From the NCBI GenBank assembly GCA_963731125.1, contig CAVSVP010000007.1:310001-374000 (forward strand): 64,000 bases of DNA, read 5' to 3'. This DNA is from CAVSVP01 sp963731125. GTDB taxonomy: Bacteria > Pseudomonadota > Gammaproteobacteria > Competibacterales > Competibacteraceae. Both the position numbers and the translations under genes were made by a program. Within the stretch, counting starts at the first letter, position 1. Each line of letters begins with the position of its first letter. Below, in pieces: positions 62,229 through 64,000 of this stretch. The notes under the pieces were generated by a model. That model saw nothing but the letters and a program-made list of their open reading frames with translations, was not told where the DNA came from and made no database searches.

Positions 62229-62397
62229 CTAGCCCGGATATTTCATAAACTCGATTGGATTGCATTTATCTAATTGATTGTATAGAAAATTTTTCCAATT
62301 GGTTTCGGAAACGAACATCCGAACATTTTGATATATTTTTATTTAAAAATTAACCATATAGCAAGAATTCGCCAAATTCATGAAATATTCGGGCTAG
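62229..62397. mobile_element. 169-bp MITE or IS remnant
   Basis: AT-rich stretch with 21-bp terminal inverted repeats matching at 19 positions (CTAGCCCGGATATTTCATAAA at 62229-62249 against TTCATGAAATATTCGGGCTAG at 62377-62397). The repeat recalls ends of IS1380-type elements, from memory. The inner sequence near 62308-62365 contains a short frame reading WFRKRTSEHFDIF then a stop, as if the end of a lost transposase. No target duplication is seen. Confidence 0.65.
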
Positions 62398-62661
62398 AAC
62401 TGCTAAGGTCACACGCGATTTGTTATAGCTATGCAAAGATTGAGCTGGCTGTTACGCCAAACCCTACTTTATTACAACGGTTTAGTTATACTCAAGATTA
62501 GTCTGTGATGCTTCTGTTCTTGCGCGTCTTTTAGATGAATTCAAAAGAACATAAGCTATTATCATCACATTTTTCTGTACTCTCTTGACAAAATCACTTA
62601 GGCCTCGGCTGATCTAAATTGCGACAGAGTCGACTACCAAGCATTTTTATGGAGCTAAGCG

Positions 62662-63495
62662 ATGAAAGTTGCTTGTTATGTATGGTTAGGACACGCATTA
62701 TTCACCATTTTGTTAACGCCGTTCACGGCAATGGCTCAGCTTTCCATCACGGCAGGCATTAGTGGCTCTTGGTTTAATCCTGAGCGGGACGGTGAGGGAT
62801 TTTTGTTGGAAGTGCTAGATGAAAATCGCTTAGCCGCTTATTGGTTTACTTATGATTTTTTCGGCAATCAGCAATGGCTGGTAGGCGTCGGTGAGATTGA
62901 TGGAGATAGAGCTATCGTGCCGGTACGGGTTACCGAAGGTGGTATCTTTGGTCCGCTATTTGATCCTAATACTGTACAGCGAATTTCTTGGGGTACTCTA
63001 GAATTTAGCTTTACCTCGTGCGACAGGGGTATAGTGAATTATCGATCAACGCTGGAATTTGGCTCTGGGACAATCATATTAACTCGGCTGACGGAACTCA
63101 GCGACCTGCAATGCAATGATTCTAATGATGGTGTCATTACTTCTGGAACATGGCGGGGAGATGACGAACTCTGTTTCAATATTTCTCGCGATGGCACCAG
63201 AGTAACGCCGGAGAACAGCACTTGTGGTGATTTTGGTATAGCGCCTCCTCCTGCTCTTGCTGTTACCATCAACCGTGTCGGGTGCTTTATCATGACCACG
63301 TCCGCCGTTAATGAAATCATTCCCATTGTTAATAATTTTTTTCTGCACACTTCTACCAATCCATTCGGAGACCAGATCCAAATAACCGGAACTTTTCTGT
63401 CCTCGACGACAGCCTCGGGTACTGCATCTTTGACTTCTACAATCGGTTCTTCTTGTTCGGTTACCTGGAATGCCCGGATAGTGCAAATTCGTTGA
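62662..63495 (+). CDS. Secreted protein with repeated beta-rich domain, unknown function
   Basis: 277 residues. A signal peptide (MKVACYVWLGHALFTILL, cleavage near AMA-Q) leads to a domain with ISGSWFNPERDGEGFLLEVL, LAAYWFTYDFFGNQQWLVGVG and LEFSFTSCDRGIVNYRS (about 30-150). This type is found in secreted proteins of Xanthomonadales and relatives in my recollection, with no known function. The C-terminal half (about 155-277) is Ser/Thr-rich with paired cysteines (NDELCFNISRDG-like, STCGDFG, VGCFIMTT, GSSCSVTW), suitable for disulfides. The ATG has GGAG upstream. It is carried between the transposon nest and the CbiG/CobE-type gene. Confidence 0.8.
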   Translation: MKVACYVWLGHALFTILLTPFTAMAQLSITAGISGSWFNPERDGEGFLLEVLDENRLAAYWFTYDFFGNQQWLVGVGEIDGDRAIVPVRVTEGGIFGPLFDPNTVQRISWGTLEFSFTSCDRGIVNYRSTLEFGSGTIILTRLTELSDLQCNDSNDGVITSGTWRGDDELCFNISRDGTRVTPENSTCGDFGIAPPPALAVTINRVGCFIMTTSAVNEIIPIVNNFFLHTSTNPFGDQIQITGTFLSSTTASGTASLTSTIGSSCSVTWNARIVQIR

Positions 63496-63627
63496 TAATT
63501 CTGCCAGTCTGCCAAAAAATAATAGTGCTCATTAACTCCGTCAAAATTCACGGAGTAATGGTAAGAATAAACATTGATGACGTTGCAGGGTTAGTCCCGA
63601 ATAGCAAAAAGTAGTGTAGACACCGCT

Positions 63628-64000
63628 TTAGAAAGCGTCACCCAAGTATCTAAGGTCAGTATAGATCTGTGCCACAGCAAGAGTGGCCTGAGAATTTTTA
63701 TGTTTAGGGATAATAAGGTCCGCCCGCTGTTGGCCCAACTGCTCTGCATGGGCCAAGGCGGCGGCCTCAGCAACGCCATAGCAGCCGGTTTCTCGGAAAA
63801 CGATGTCGGATCGCTGGCTTAGTCGCTCGCCATACTCCTGAAGAACCGAGGCTGGGTAAAAATAAATAGAAATTCCCAGTTGCTCGGCTAACAATAGGAG
63901 ACCCGCTTCGTCCCGCTTGCGCTCGATGCTGGCGATAGCATGCAGAGCCTGGCGGTTTAGTCCGTAGACTGTTAGCGTTTCGTCCAGTAACTGGTACAAA
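63628..64000 (-). CDS. Cobalamin biosynthesis protein, CbiG C-terminal/CobE type (5' part outside window)
   Basis: The frame is open to the window end, so the start is missing; 123 residues are seen. YGLNRQALHAIASIERKRDEAGL, EQLGISIYFYPASVLQ, FRETGCYGVAEAAALAHA and ADLIIPKHKNSQATLAVAQI follow the CbiG_C/CobE pattern in order. CobE is a small stand-alone protein and CbiG has an extra N-terminal part; the visible piece cannot tell which. It points towards cobJ, cbiA and cobL, and its stop lies about 130 bases from the end of the secreted-protein gene. It belongs to the same cobalamin cluster, now split by mobile DNA. Confidence 0.85.
   Translation of the reverse strand, partial: LYQLLDETLTVYGLNRQALHAIASIERKRDEAGLLLLAEQLGISIYFYPASVLQEYGERLSQRSDIVFRETGCYGVAEAAALAHAEQLGQQRADLIIPKHKNSQATLAVAQIYTDLRYLGDAF

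Noticed and set aside
1..64000. CRISPR arrays, tRNA and rRNA genes
   Set aside because: No regularly spaced direct repeats and no cloverleaf or rRNA sequence recognised by eye.

Overview
The window reads as a gammaproteobacterial chromosome, most like Chromatiales and plausibly Nitrosococcus. This rests on gene order (miaB-phoH-ybeY-corC-lnt; pilMNOPQ followed by aroK-aroB-SPOR protein-gltBD-hemE), a single-ORF IS1-type element, and many insertion sequences in an otherwise housekeeping region. No tRNA, rRNA or CRISPR array was found. Genus is inference; the gene families are mostly clear.

Layout. 1-4.9 kb: tRNA modification, rRNA maturation and lipoprotein maturation operon (miaB partial, phoH, ybeY, corC, lnt). 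5.0-9.4 kb: an RpoD-type sigma factor paralogue on the minus strand, zinc-independent L31 (rpmE2) and citrate synthase. 9.6-10.3 kb: a 106-bp miniature element and an unknown protein. 11.0-16.1 kb: type IV pilus alignment and secretin operon pilMNOPQ. 16.2-20.4 kb: a very large Ig-like-domain lipoprotein locus broken by two compensating frameshifts, lying between pilQ and aroK. 20.5-31.8 kb: aroK, aroB, a DamX-like AAA/SPOR protein, gltB, gltD, hemE. 32.1-41.2 kb: NUDIX, CBS and DUF1622 proteins, malic enzyme (minus) divergent from a class I fumarase, an ECH1-like crotonase, a TetR-type regulator, a YdjM-like membrane protein and an isochorismatase-type hydrolase. 41.3-42.2 kb: IS1-family element. 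43.1-47.8 kb: a giant 1138-residue GlmS-like protein and CinA. 47.8-49.3 kb: DUF4381 and DUF58 proteins. 49.4-49.8 kb: a small secreted-protein gene cut in two by a second, identical copy of the 106-bp element. 50.0-56.1 kb: MerR/B12-binding regulator with repeated operator-like sites, rsmE, xthA, and cobalamin genes cobL, cbiA, cobJ. 56.5-62.4 kb: a nest of at least four transposase units plus a 169-bp remnant. 62.7-63.5 kb: a secreted protein. 63.6 kb to the end: a CbiG/CobE-type cobalamin gene, cut by the window edge.

How the parts relate. The cobalamin genes on the minus strand appear to be one cluster split by about 7.5 kb of transposon-rich DNA between the CbiG/CobE-type gene and cobJ. 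A B12-binding MerR regulator is close by. The most notable observations are: the pair of identical MITE-like copies, one of which can be removed on paper to restore an exact open reading frame; the enlarged GlmS-like protein; the repeated operator-like palindromes before the B12-MerR gene; and a CinA whose deamidase half has lost its family motifs.
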